Positions 18,081-26,741 of a DNA stretch of 64,000 bases are shown in pieces. Within the stretch, counting starts at the first letter, position 1. Every line of letters begins with the position of its first letter. The position numbers were made by a program, and so were the translations under genes. Source of the DNA: Methylophaga sp. (GTDB lineage Bacteria; Pseudomonadota; Gammaproteobacteria; Nitrosococcales; Methylophagaceae); NCBI GenBank assembly GCA_011053005.1, contig DRHW01000037.1, positions 1 to 64,000 on the forward strand. The letters are read 5' to 3'. The notes beneath the pieces were generated by a model. The model saw only the letters and a program-made list of their open reading frames with translations, was not told the origin of the DNA and did not search any database.

Positions 18081-18653
18081 CTATTGCCCCGCATCATATG
18101 AAACAACGCGAGCATAAGAAAAGACATTTGATGCACCCGCATATTCATTATGATTCACTAAATAAGTATTCAAACGATCTTCCACTTCTGGCTCACCGAC
18201 AGTCCAACGATCACCTGCTTGTGCGACTCTTACTGGCGCGGCTGTAGGTATACTTTCAACTGAAGCCAGTGCATTAACATTTGTAGGTGTTAATTGATTT
18301 TGCGACTGATTCATTACCCCTATAACCGCTAATGCACCAACTGAAGCAGCTAGTGCTAACCCTGAAGCTTGCTTCCAGAACTGCGTTGGGAAAGGAATCA
18401 CAGAGGCTTTATCCTTAGTGGGTAAAGCAAGCGCAGGCTCATCTAATAAGGCATCGGCTATCCGCTGAGTTAAATCTACCGTTCGACTTTTAGTTACGTG
18501 TCCATGCAACGCATCACTGATAAGTTGATGTCGCTGGAATTGTACTCGTGCTATGTCATTGGTGCTTAATAGTTGCAAGGCTTGCTGTAATTCTTCGCCC
18601 TTGAGTTCACCATCAACTAATGCAGACAATAATTCATTTTGATTGGCTGTCAT
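18081..18653 (-). CDS. rseA: Anti-sigma-E factor RseA
   Basis: Inner-membrane anti-sigma factor holding RpoE inactive. The N-terminal domain (LLSALVDGELKGEEL, about 8-22) binds sigma-E. One membrane span (about 95-113) leads to a periplasmic tail. ATG at 18653 is preferred because the GAGG box lies 7 bases upstream. ATG at 18659, which overlaps the rpoE stop, is the alternative and adds two residues. It is the MucA-like member of the operon. Confidence 0.9.
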   Translation of the reverse strand: MTANQNELLSALVDGELKGEELQQALQLLSTNDIARVQFQRHQLISDALHGHVTKSRTVDLTQRIADALLDEPALALPTKDKASVIPFPTQFWKQASGLALAASVGALAVIGVMNQSQNQLTPTNVNALASVESIPTAAPVRVAQAGDRWTVGEPEVEDRLNTYLVNHNEYAGASNVFSYARVVSYDAGQ

Positions 18654-18655
18654 TA

Positions 18656-19231
18656 TCATTCCTCTTCACTCATTGTGTTGTATATTTGTTTTTCTATCGC
18701 TTCACGTGCACGAAAAATTCGTGAGCGTACTGTACCTATTGGACAATCCATCACCTGTGCAATTTCTTCGTAACTCATGCCTTCAAACTCACGTAATCGA
18801 ATCGCTGTTGCCGTATCTTCTGGCAAGTCCTGAATCGCTTGCTGAATGGTCTGTTCCAATTCGTTACTTATCAAATTACTTTCTGGCGTTTCAAATTCTT
18901 TCAATTCTGGTGCATCGTAATAATTGGTAGCATCAAGCGCATCGACATCCATTGCGGGGGGTCTGCGTGCTCGTGCGGTCAAATAGTTTTTAGCCGTATT
19001 GATCGCAATTCGATATAACCACGTATAAAAAGCACTATCACCTCGAAAATTGGGAATGGCACGATATGCTTTAATGAATGCCTCCTGAGCGACATCTAAA
19101 GCTTCAACCGGATCGTGCACAAAACCTGTAATTACATGCACAATTCGTTGTTGATACTTTAGTATCAACACATCAAATGCTTTTTTATCACCCTGTTGTA
19201 CTCGCTGTACTAGCTCTAAATCCACATTCAT
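18656..19231 (-). CDS. rpoE: RNA polymerase sigma-E factor
   Basis: ECF sigma factor (RpoE/AlgU) for envelope stress. Region 2 includes VLILKYQQRIVHV and DVAQEAFIKAYRA; region 4 includes MSYEEIAQVMDCPIGTVRSR. It heads the rpoE-rseABC-mucD operon. The start is uncertain: ATG at 19231 matches the family but has AAAGG directly against it; GTG codons at 19246 and 19225 are alternatives, the latter with better AAGGA spacing. A sigma-E-like promoter lies about 55 bp upstream. Confidence 0.95.
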   Translation of the reverse strand: MNVDLELVQRVQQGDKKAFDVLILKYQQRIVHVITGFVHDPVEALDVAQEAFIKAYRAIPNFRGDSAFYTWLYRIAINTAKNYLTARARRPPAMDVDALDATNYYDAPELKEFETPESNLISNELEQTIQQAIQDLPEDTATAIRLREFEGMSYEEIAQVMDCPIGTVRSRIFRAREAIEKQIYNTMSEEE

Positions 19232-19284
19232 CCTTTGAGCCTGCACGCTCCGAGTTGCCGGCGATTCTGTTTTTTTGTTATATG

Positions 19285-19312
19285 ATTGACCATCATTAGT
19301 TAACTTTGTTCC
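19285..19312 (-). promoter_or_regulatory. Possible sigma-E autoregulatory promoter of rpoE
   Basis: Minus-strand GGAACA (19312-19307) and TCAAT (19289-19285) are spaced as in GGAACTT-N16-TCnAA, the sigma-E/AlgU promoter. Autoregulation of rpoE is the norm. The -35 departs from consensus after GGAAC, so this is tentative. Confidence 0.4.
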
Positions 19313-19681
19313 TAGGATTTGTAAATATACTATAAATGCTTCTGCTCATTCAGCTAACAATTATTTAATAAATTGTTATTTACCTCTGCCGTTCAACAAT
19401 AATCTTTCTCAAAAGTGTTTGTCTCAATCACGTAATCTTGTACTACTGTATCGGGGTTTATAATTTATCCTAACTCACAACTGCCTAGCCATTTAATTAC
19501 TAATGAATATTCATTTTTTATGCTAAATTTCAGATAATTCAGAGTTTAACCATCTGAGAGATTTCGAAGCTTACGATTACAAAGGCTGCGTTATACTGTT
19601 TAATGACATCCCTAAATCATAGATCCCTTTTACCTACGAGAATAATTCGAAGCCCTATTCTCTTTTAAAGCTACAGGCCTT
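19313..19681. other. Non-coding region between rpoE and nadB
   Basis: Together with the promoter above, a divergent intergenic region of about 435 bp. I see no open frame with a ribosome binding site and no clear RNA fold. TATACT at 19592-19597 (plus strand) may be a -10 for nadB, but no good -35 accompanies it. The nadB start has only a weak ribosome binding site. Confidence 0.4.
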
Positions 19682-21283
19682 ATGACTGCATCTCATCATT
19701 TTGACGTTCTTATCATCGGTAGCGGCGCTGCAGGATTAACATTAGCGCTACAACTCGCCGAACACTCCCAAGTCGCTGTCTTAGCAAAAGGTCAGCTTGA
19801 AGAAAGCGCCTCGTTGTATGCCCAAGGCGGCATTTCGGTGGTACTCGATCAAACAGATTCATTACAATCACATATCGACGATACCTTACAAGCTGGTGCG
19901 GGTTTATGTAATGAGGAAACGGTGCGTTTCACAGTTGAGCATGCCCGCGAAAGTATCGAATGGTTAATTGATCAGGGTGTTTCATTTACCAAAGATGGCA
20001 CTACATCAGAAACTTACCACCTTACTCAAGAAGGTGGCCATAGTCACCGTAGAATTATTCATGCTGCCGATGCAACCGGACGAGAAGTAGAAACAAGTTT
20101 ACTGAGTAAAGCTAAAGCACATTCCAATATTCATTTATTTCCATACCATATTGGCATTGATCTTATTACCAGTCGGAAAAACTTGGGCCAACACGAGAAT
20201 CAATGTATCGGTTGTTATGTCTTAGATATTAAAACCGATACGCCGCTTACTTTCACCGCGCCTATCACCGTTATGGCGACCGGAGGAGCAGGAAAAGTGT
20301 ATTTATATACCAGTAATCCTGATGTCTCAACGGGCGATGGCATTGCGATGGGCTGGCGAGCAGGTTGTCGCGTCGCTAATATGGAGTTTATTCAATTTCA
20401 TCCCACCTGTTTGTATCATCCTAAAGCGAAGTCCTTTTTAATTAGTGAAGCGTTACGCGGAGAAGGCGCAAGGCTATTATTAGCCGATGGCACGCCTTTT
20501 ATGGCACGTTTTCATCCACAAGCAGAACTGGCGCCAAGAGATGTTGTAGCACGCGCCATTGATCATGAAATGAAGCGACTCGGTGATGATTGTGTTTATC
20601 TCGATATCAGTCATCAACCAAAAGAATTTATCGAAAGCCACTTTCCTACTATTTATCAACGCTGTTTAGATTTTGGCATCGACATGACCCAAGAACCGAT
20701 TCCAGTTGTGCCTGCAGCTCATTACACCTGCGGCGGTTTGATTACTAACTTAAATGGCCAAACAGATATTCCAGGCCTCTATGCCATAGGTGAAACGGCA
20801 TCTACTGGTTTGCATGGCGCAAATAGAATGGCGAGTAATTCACTTTTAGAATGCCTCGTTTTTGCTCGATCAGCCGCCCAGCATATTAAACAAAATCAAC
20901 CTTTTAAAGATTACAAACCTACTATTCCTGCTTGGGATGCCAGCCGTGTGCAGCCAGCAAAAGAAGCAATATCAATTAGTCATAACTGGGATGAGTTACG
21001 CCGTTTTATGTGGGATTATGTCGGTATTGTGCGTAGCAACGAGCGGTTGCACAAAGCACAATTACGCTTACGATTATTGCAGCGAGAAATTGAAGAATAT
21101 TATAGTCAACATCATATTAGCAGTGATTTGTTAGAGTTACGTAATCTCGCCGACATCGCAGAGTTGATTATTACTTCTGCGTTACATCGCCAAGAAAGTC
21201 GTGGCCTACATTACACGCTTGATTACCCTGAGGTCGATGATAGTAAACCAGCAATGGATACCATCATTGCTGGAAAGTTTTAG
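19682..21283 (+). CDS. nadB: L-aspartate oxidase
   Basis: FAD enzyme that oxidises aspartate to iminoaspartate, the first step of de novo NAD synthesis. The dinucleotide motif GSGAAGLTLAL lies near residues 13-23. SLYAQGGISVVL and HGANRMASNSLLECLVF are succinate-dehydrogenase-family signatures shared with NadB. Length of 533 residues is normal. Convergent with ygfX, overlapping it by 20 bp. Adjacency to the rpoE operon is conserved in gammaproteobacteria. Confidence 0.95.
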   Translation: MTASHHFDVLIIGSGAAGLTLALQLAEHSQVAVLAKGQLEESASLYAQGGISVVLDQTDSLQSHIDDTLQAGAGLCNEETVRFTVEHARESIEWLIDQGVSFTKDGTTSETYHLTQEGGHSHRRIIHAADATGREVETSLLSKAKAHSNIHLFPYHIGIDLITSRKNLGQHENQCIGCYVLDIKTDTPLTFTAPITVMATGGAGKVYLYTSNPDVSTGDGIAMGWRAGCRVANMEFIQFHPTCLYHPKAKSFLISEALRGEGARLLLADGTPFMARFHPQAELAPRDVVARAIDHEMKRLGDDCVYLDISHQPKEFIESHFPTIYQRCLDFGIDMTQEPIPVVPAAHYTCGGLITNLNGQTDIPGLYAIGETASTGLHGANRMASNSLLECLVFARSAAQHIKQNQPFKDYKPTIPAWDASRVQPAKEAISISHNWDELRRFMWDYVGIVRSNERLHKAQLRLRLLQREIEEYYSQHHISSDLLELRNLADIAELIITSALHRQESRGLHYTLDYPEVDDSKPAMDTIIAGKF

Positions 21284-21695
21284 GTGATTTTAAATAAACA
21301 CGTAGTTGCCGAAACAATTCGGCATCAACTGCGTCATTTATTATCGTGACCACGTCACTTTGCCAAAAATAACGGCGGTTAAAATAGAGCATTACTAAGT
21401 GCGGGGTCACAAAACACCCCATCAATTTGAGCCCCGATTTTTGCCATCCATCTGAATAATTTAATAACCAACCTTTATCAACATCATAATCAATGCTCAT
21501 CAACGATCTTTTAGATTTCAGCCATTGATGTTGCCGAAGATAATAAATAAGACTGACTAATACTAGTATCGAGGCTAGACCCCAGCACCAACTGATCGCC
21601 AGTAAACTCAATAACGTCGTTAACATCACGCTATGAACCACTATCAAATAGATAAGTAGTTTTCTAGAGCGCGTAATCATCAATTTTGTCATCAA
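21264..21695 (-). CDS. YgfX/CptA-like membrane protein
   Basis: A 143-residue protein with two membrane spans near the N-terminus (about 12-33 and 36-52) and a soluble C-terminal domain. Composition and position fit the YgfX (CptA) family, described in E. coli as a membrane protein affecting cytoskeletal proteins and encoded with the succinate-dehydrogenase assembly factor SdhE. Here sdhE is not next to it: only 72 bp separate it from the divergent ygfZ. Assignment rests on topology and synteny with nadB and ygfZ. Confidence 0.65.
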   Translation of the reverse strand: MMTKLMITRSRKLLIYLIVVHSVMLTTLLSLLAISWCWGLASILVLVSLIYYLRQHQWLKSKRSLMSIDYDVDKGWLLNYSDGWQKSGLKLMGCFVTPHLVMLYFNRRYFWQSDVVTIINDAVDAELFRQLRVYLKSPKTFQQ

Positions 21696-21767
21696 ACGGA
21701 TTCCATTCTGTATAAAGACTTAAGTGAGATACAATACGTAAACATTACCTAAACTTGAAGTATATTT

Positions 21768-22721
21768 ATGACATCTAACCAAGACTCGCTTGATCAAGCC
21801 TCACTGACCTACTCTTCTTTTATGCCATTGACCCAACTCGGCGTATTACAGATTGAAGGTGAAGATGCTCAAAGTTTGTTACAAAATCTGCTGACCAACG
21901 ATGTCGCTGCTTTAGCCATTGACCAAGGTCAACTCACAGGCTTGTGTAATCCAAAAGGTCGTTTATTAGCGATATTTTTATTACTTCGTCGTAGTAATGG
22001 CTATCAACTCATTTTACCTAAAACAATGTGTACGGGTTTACAGCAGCGACTTAGCATGTATATTTTACGTTCTAAAGTATCTATTAGCGATGCAAGTGAG
22101 AACCTAGCATGTATCGGTCTTTCTTTAGCGGCTAATGGCAGCGTTAATGCCCTAAAACTACCCGACACGATCTTTCAAGCCACTGAACATGACGACAACG
22201 TGTTAATTAAATACCCCGGTCATCAAACACGATTTTTATCTATTTCTCCATCGAATAAGGCCAGTACATTCACTGCCCAATTAACTGAACAACATTGGCA
22301 TGCTGCCGACGAGTCAAACTGGGAATTACTCGATATCGCAGCCGGATTACCAATGATCCTGCCAGAAACCAAGGAACAATTTACTACGCAACAAGTCAAT
22401 CTTGATTTAGTTAATGGCGTAAGCTTCAAAAAAGGCTGTTATCCAGGACAAGAAATTGTCGCTCGTTTGCATTACCTTGGCACACCAAGTCGTAGAATGT
22501 TTCAAGCAGAAGTTCAAACAAGTAATGCGATCATTGAAGGAGCTGAAGTCACTTCTAAAAGTGGTGATATTGCTGGACATGTCGTTCGTATTCAACGCAA
22601 AAACAATGAAACATTACTTATGCTACTCAGTCTTAAATTAAGCGCGATTGAACAAGATATTTTTATCAACGGTAGTGAGCTCATGACCATTTTTGATAAC
22701 GAATTAGTCACTAAAGAATAA
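21768..22721 (+). CDS. ygfZ: Folate-binding protein YgfZ
   Basis: Member of the YgfZ/GcvT family, which uses tetrahydrofolate in iron-sulfur cluster assembly or repair and affects tRNA thiolation. The diagnostic motif KGCYPGQE is at residues 222-229, with the conserved Cys224. The N-terminus has QLGVLQIEGEDAQSLLQNLLTND, typical of the family. Length of 317 residues is normal. Divergent from ygfX with a short shared upstream region. Confidence 0.93.
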   Translation: MTSNQDSLDQASLTYSSFMPLTQLGVLQIEGEDAQSLLQNLLTNDVAALAIDQGQLTGLCNPKGRLLAIFLLLRRSNGYQLILPKTMCTGLQQRLSMYILRSKVSISDASENLACIGLSLAANGSVNALKLPDTIFQATEHDDNVLIKYPGHQTRFLSISPSNKASTFTAQLTEQHWHAADESNWELLDIAAGLPMILPETKEQFTTQQVNLDLVNGVSFKKGCYPGQEIVARLHYLGTPSRRMFQAEVQTSNAIIEGAEVTSKSGDIAGHVVRIQRKNNETLLMLLSLKLSAIEQDIFINGSELMTIFDNELVTKE

Positions 22722-22810
22722 CGATCTATTTATTTCTCTCATGCAGAAATACAGATAGGTTTAATTTAAAGGAAGTTTTTGTGAGATTTATTACTGAATA
22801 AGTAATAAAT

Positions 22811-22983
22811 GCCCCGCGATGCCGTTACGAACGAGGTTCTTGAACCAGGAGATTCAAGTGGTGACATCAATAAAATTTCGGGCTTCCCATCTAGTGGGCT
22901 TGCACTCCAATCTCATATCAGTCTCCGAGCAATTTGCTTATCGGCACAAGACACGCTGTCGCTATCGAACACCGCAGGGACTT
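22811..22983 (-). ncRNA. ssrS: 6S RNA
   Basis: Directly downstream of zapA on the same strand, the conserved place of ssrS. The 5' end (CCCTGCGGTGTT, from 22979) and 3' end (GGCATCGCGGGG, to 22812) pair as a closing stem with wobbles. The 3' half has CACTTGAATC...GGTTCAAG, as in the E. coli and Pseudomonas 6S RNAs. A -10-like TAGTAT (22995-22990) sits just before the expected 5' end. 6S RNA mimics an open promoter and sequesters RNA polymerase holoenzyme in stationary phase. Ends are approximate. Confidence 0.85.
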
Positions 22984-23034
22984 AACTTAATACTACGCTT
23001 TTTTTATTCTCAGATCTTAAATTTTTATATTTTT

Positions 23035-23340
23035 TTATAACTCAAGCTGACGAGTTTCTTCTAAAAAGTCGCTAACTCGCTCTTTCATTTGCAAAATACT
23101 TTTATTAATTTCGTCAGCGCCACTACCTTGATTATTTTGAAGTGTAATCAATTCATGCGCTAAATTAAGCGCGGCAATAACAGCAATTCGATCTAAACCA
23201 ACAATTTTTCCAGAATTGCGAATTTTCTCCATGTTCTTGTGAACCATTTTTGCAGAAGCAACTAGCGCAACTTCTTCATCAGCTGGACACGCAACTTGAT
23301 ATTCTTTACCAAGAATAGAAACCGTAACAGGAGAACTCAT
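23035..23340 (-). CDS. zapA: Cell division protein ZapA
   Basis: Small Z-ring-associated protein that bundles FtsZ filaments. The N-terminal SPVTVSILGKEYQVACPADEE and the C-terminal coiled coil (about 60-100) are typical. Length of 101 residues is normal. It overlaps the preceding coiled-coil gene by 4 bp, and 6S RNA follows. Confidence 0.93.
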   Translation of the reverse strand: MSSPVTVSILGKEYQVACPADEEVALVASAKMVHKNMEKIRNSGKIVGLDRIAVIAALNLAHELITLQNNQGSGADEINKSILQMKERVSDFLEETRQLEL

Positions 23341-23546
23341 AACTCATCATCCATTTCTTTCAGGCGCGTCATCATTTTTTCAATCCGATTTCGCGCAAGG
23401 TCTGTTTTTTCAATTAGTTGTGCACGTTCAAGCAACCATGCAGACTGCTGAGATCTTAGTAAAATATTCTCTTCACGTGAACGACGACATATGCGAAGTA
23501 GCTCTTCGACCTGACGTTCAAACTGTTGAATTTCGCTCTTTTCCAT
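23337..23546 (-). CDS. ZapB-like coiled-coil protein (TIGR02449 type)
   Basis: A 69-residue, almost entirely coiled-coil protein encoded just before zapA and overlapping it by 4 bp. Such small proteins are annotated as TIGR02449 family in gammaproteobacteria and are placed near ZapB by size and fold. ATG at 23546 is chosen; the frame extends 11 codons upstream to a GTG with no support. A function in cell division is inferred from context. Confidence 0.8.
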   Translation of the reverse strand: MEKSEIQQFERQVEELLRICRRSREENILLRSQQSAWLLERAQLIEKTDLARNRIEKMMTRLKEMDDEL

Positions 23547-23581
23547 TAATATGTTCTTAGCCGTGCAAAAATAATGCACTA

Positions 23582-23611
23582 ACTATAGTCGCGCCCTGCC
23601 AACGGGGTCAA
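23582..23611 (-). promoter_or_regulatory. Promoter of the zapA operon
   Basis: Minus-strand TTGACC (23611-23606), 18-bp spacer, TATAGT (23587-23582), about 35 bp upstream of the first ATG. It lies in the short divergent region shared with ygfB. Confidence 0.6.
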
Positions 23612-23651
23612 GCTGGTCATAATAAATCTTTTAACTTTAGGTCCTATCTTT

Positions 23652-24200
23652 ATGTCTGAATTATATTTTCCATCCACATCTTCCGATGAATCTACTAGTG
23701 ATGGTCCTAGCAGTGCTGCGGAGTTACAAGGCGCATTATGTGGCCTTCTATGCATGGATGCTGAAGCAAACCGCGCAAATTGGCATAAAAAAATATTTAT
23801 CGACTATGCGCCAAATGAAGATGACTTGTTGGATTTAACCATATTGTTTGATGACACAATTCAATCTTTAAATAGTCTTGATTTTGATTTACAACTTGAC
23901 CTAGCTGATGACAGCGCCTCCCTTCCTTCGCGATTAGCGTCGATGACTAGCTGGTGCCAAGGACTCATTTTTGGTTTGGGCGTTTCAGGACTCACCGATG
24001 AAACGGATTTATCCGCTGAGAGTCAAGAGTATATTGCAGATGTCATTAATATTAGCCAAATTCGTGAAGCTGATCTTGAAGAGAACGAAGAAGACGAAGC
24101 CAATTTCGAAGAATTAGTGGAATATCTACGCATGGGCTTGTTTTTATTACACGGGGAACTACAACCCGTCTCACCATCAGAAAATATAACTGAACACTAA
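23652..24200 (+). CDS. ygfB: UPF0149 family protein YgfB
   Basis: A 182-residue acidic protein of the UPF0149/YgfB family. Family features visible are AELQGALCGLLC near residue 23 and SWCQGLIFGLG near residue 101. In Pseudomonas aeruginosa YgfB is reported to affect expression of beta-lactamase-related genes; its general role is unclear. It lies 2 bp before pepP in the conserved ygfB-pepP-ubiH-ubiI order. Confidence 0.9.
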   Translation: MSELYFPSTSSDESTSDGPSSAAELQGALCGLLCMDAEANRANWHKKIFIDYAPNEDDLLDLTILFDDTIQSLNSLDFDLQLDLADDSASLPSRLASMTSWCQGLIFGLGVSGLTDETDLSAESQEYIADVINISQIREADLEENEEDEANFEELVEYLRMGLFLLHGELQPVSPSENITEH

Positions 24201-24202
24201 TA

Positions 24203-25516
24203 ATGAATAAAAAACAATTTGCCAAACATCGCCAGCAACTGATGGACATGATGGGCGAAGATAGTATCGCCGTGTTACCGAATGCGGCCGTAGCTGTTCG
24301 TAACCGTGATGTTGATTTTCCTTTTCGTAGCGATAGTAATTTTTATTATCTCAGTGGATTTGAAGAACCTGAATCGGTGATTGTTATCGTTCCCGGCCGT
24401 CCACAAGGCGAATATATTTTATTTTGCCGTGAACGTGATCTTGATAAAGAAATTTGGGATGGTTATCGAGCAGGTCAAGAAGGTGCTGTTGAAATTTATG
24501 ACGCTGATGATTCCTACCCTATTACTGATCTAGATGATATTTTGCCGGGATTGATGGAAGGCAAAGAACAAGTGTTTTACACCATGGGAAATCTACCTAG
24601 CTTTGATCAACGCATCGTTGGTTGGATGAATCACCTGCGTAAAGCATCACGCCAAGGCAAACATTCACCGACAGAGATCATTGAATTAGAACATTGCTTA
24701 AATGAACTGCGTTTATTCAAAAGTAGTGCCGAGATAAAAGCCATGCGCACTGCGGCAGAAATTTCAGCAAAAGCTCATATTCGTGCTATGAAATTCACCC
24801 AAGTAGGCCAATGGGAGTATGAAGTTGAAGCGGAAATCATCCACGAATTCATGAAAAATGATTGTCGTTCTCCAGCTTACCCTTCTATCGTCGGTGGTGG
24901 CGAAAATGGTTGTATATTGCATTACATCGAAAACAATCATCGTTTAAAAAATAATGATTTATTGCTTATTGATGCCGGTGCTGAATATAAAAATTATGCT
25001 GGTGATATTACACGCACCTTCCCCGTAAATGGCAAATTTACGCCGGATCAAAAGGCGCTGTATAACGTTGTCTTAGATGCACAAAAAGCCGCTATTGCAG
25101 AGGTCAAGCCGGGCAATCATTGGAATCAACCCCATGAAGCTGCAGTGCGAGTATTAACCGAAGGTTTATTAAACTTAGGCATACTCAAAGGTGAGCTTAA
25201 AACATTAATCGACAATGAAGATTACCGCGAATTTTATATGCACCGTACTGGCCACTGGTTAGGTATGGATGTGCATGACGTTGGCGATTACAAAGTGGGC
25301 GGTGAGTGGCGAGTATTAGAACCTGGCATGGTTTTGACAGTTGAGCCCGGTTTATATATTCGCGATTCAGCACATGTCGCTAAAAAATGGCACTTTATCG
25401 GCATTAGAATCGAAGATGATGTGCTGGTGACGAAAACAGGTCATGATGTTTTAAGTAAAGATGCACCTAAAGAAGTAGATGAAATAGAAGCTTTAATGGC
25501 TGCAGCTGCGCACTAA
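24203..25516 (+). CDS. pepP: Xaa-Pro aminopeptidase
   Basis: Dinuclear-metal aminopeptidase P that releases N-terminal residues preceding proline. The pita-bread catalytic domain (about 175-430) shows IDAGAEYKNYAGDITRTFP with two metal-binding Asp, HRTGHWLGMDVHDVG with metal His, and VLTVEPGLYI and GIRIEDDVLVT with Glu ligands. Length of 437 residues matches E. coli PepP. Part of the ygfB-ubiI operon. Confidence 0.96.
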   Translation: MNKKQFAKHRQQLMDMMGEDSIAVLPNAAVAVRNRDVDFPFRSDSNFYYLSGFEEPESVIVIVPGRPQGEYILFCRERDLDKEIWDGYRAGQEGAVEIYDADDSYPITDLDDILPGLMEGKEQVFYTMGNLPSFDQRIVGWMNHLRKASRQGKHSPTEIIELEHCLNELRLFKSSAEIKAMRTAAEISAKAHIRAMKFTQVGQWEYEVEAEIIHEFMKNDCRSPAYPSIVGGGENGCILHYIENNHRLKNNDLLLIDAGAEYKNYAGDITRTFPVNGKFTPDQKALYNVVLDAQKAAIAEVKPGNHWNQPHEAAVRVLTEGLLNLGILKGELKTLIDNEDYREFYMHRTGHWLGMDVHDVGDYKVGGEWRVLEPGMVLTVEPGLYIRDSAHVAKKWHFIGIRIEDDVLVTKTGHDVLSKDAPKEVDEIEALMAAAAH

Positions 25517-25526
25517 AGGAAGAACG

Positions 25527-26741
25527 ATGAGCAATGAGACCCATTATGATTTGATTATTGTAGGCGGCGGCATGGTCGGAGCCAGTTTAGCCATCGCATT
25601 AAAAAATAGTGGGCTACGGATCGCGGTTATTGAAGCTATTGCGACTAATGCGCCACAACAACCAAGCTATGATGATCGCGGCATTGCACTTGCCTATGGC
25701 TCACAACGTATCTTTGAAAGCATGGGTCTTTGGCCGCAGTTTGCTCAACACTGCACGGCAATTAGTGATGTCCATGTGTCTGATCGCGGCCATTTTGGTG
25801 TCACCCGTTTATCAGCTAAAGATGAACACGTACCGGCCTTAGGGCAGGTCATTACCGCTCGTGTGATGGGCTCAATATTGAAATCAGCGTTATCTTCGCA
25901 AGATAATTTGTCCTACCTATGTCCGATCAAAGTTAAAGCAGTACAGCAATACGACGATTTTGTTGAAGTCGAATTAGACAATAATCAAATGCTCTCAACG
26001 CAATTATTGGTTGCAGCTGATGGTGGGCAGTCTACTATTCGTCACTTGCTTAAATTAGGTGCTTTGGAACACGATTACCAACAAACAGCAATCACGGCTA
26101 ATATCACCACTGAACGTCCTCATAACGGCAAAGCTTTTGAGCGCTTTACTGATAGCGGCCCTATCGCATTGTTACCTATGTCCGATAATCGCAGTAGCTT
26201 AGTTTGGACAGTTAAGACAGGCGATGAAACGGCGTTACTTAATGCGACTGAACACGAATTTTTAAACCAACTACAAGCGCGTTTTGGTCATCAGCTGGGT
26301 CGTTTTTTACGTGTCGGACAACGTCATCATTATGCTTTAAAGCGCATGCAAACGGATCAACCGGTTCAGCAACGAATTGTTTTAATTGGTAATGCCGCAC
26401 ACAGCCTGCACCCTATCGCCGGTCAAGGGTTTAATCTTGGTTTACGCGATGTTGCCGCTTTAGCCGATGTGCTGGTTAATGCGGATGCAAAGCATGATTG
26501 TGGCGATGCACGTTTATTACACGACTACCAACAATGGCGAGTGCAAGATCACGATAAGGTAATCAAAGCAACGGAGCATCTCGTTAATATATTCAGCAAT
26601 GATAACTTTCTACTCGGTCATTGTCGTGGCGCTGCATTAAGCATGATGGATGCGTTACCGCCTGCTAAACATTGGCTAGCGCAAAAAAGTATGGGGCTTG
26701 GTAACAAACAGCCGCGATTAGCACGAGGAATTCCCCTATGA
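25527..26741 (+). CDS. ubiH: 2-octaprenyl-6-methoxyphenol hydroxylase UbiH
   Basis: FAD monooxygenase of ubiquinone biosynthesis, hydroxylating the ring at C1. GGGMVGASLAIAL (about 13-25) binds FAD, and GNAAHSLHPIAGQGFNLGLRDV (about 289-310) is the second FAD motif of the UbiH/COQ6 family. Length of 404 residues is normal. The name rests on order (ubiH then ubiI after pepP), since the two paralogues are similar. Its end overlaps the next gene by 4 bp. Confidence 0.92.
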   Translation: MSNETHYDLIIVGGGMVGASLAIALKNSGLRIAVIEAIATNAPQQPSYDDRGIALAYGSQRIFESMGLWPQFAQHCTAISDVHVSDRGHFGVTRLSAKDEHVPALGQVITARVMGSILKSALSSQDNLSYLCPIKVKAVQQYDDFVEVELDNNQMLSTQLLVAADGGQSTIRHLLKLGALEHDYQQTAITANITTERPHNGKAFERFTDSGPIALLPMSDNRSSLVWTVKTGDETALLNATEHEFLNQLQARFGHQLGRFLRVGQRHHYALKRMQTDQPVQQRIVLIGNAAHSLHPIAGQGFNLGLRDVAALADVLVNADAKHDCGDARLLHDYQQWRVQDHDKVIKATEHLVNIFSNDNFLLGHCRGAALSMMDALPPAKHWLAQKSMGLGNKQPRLARGIPL

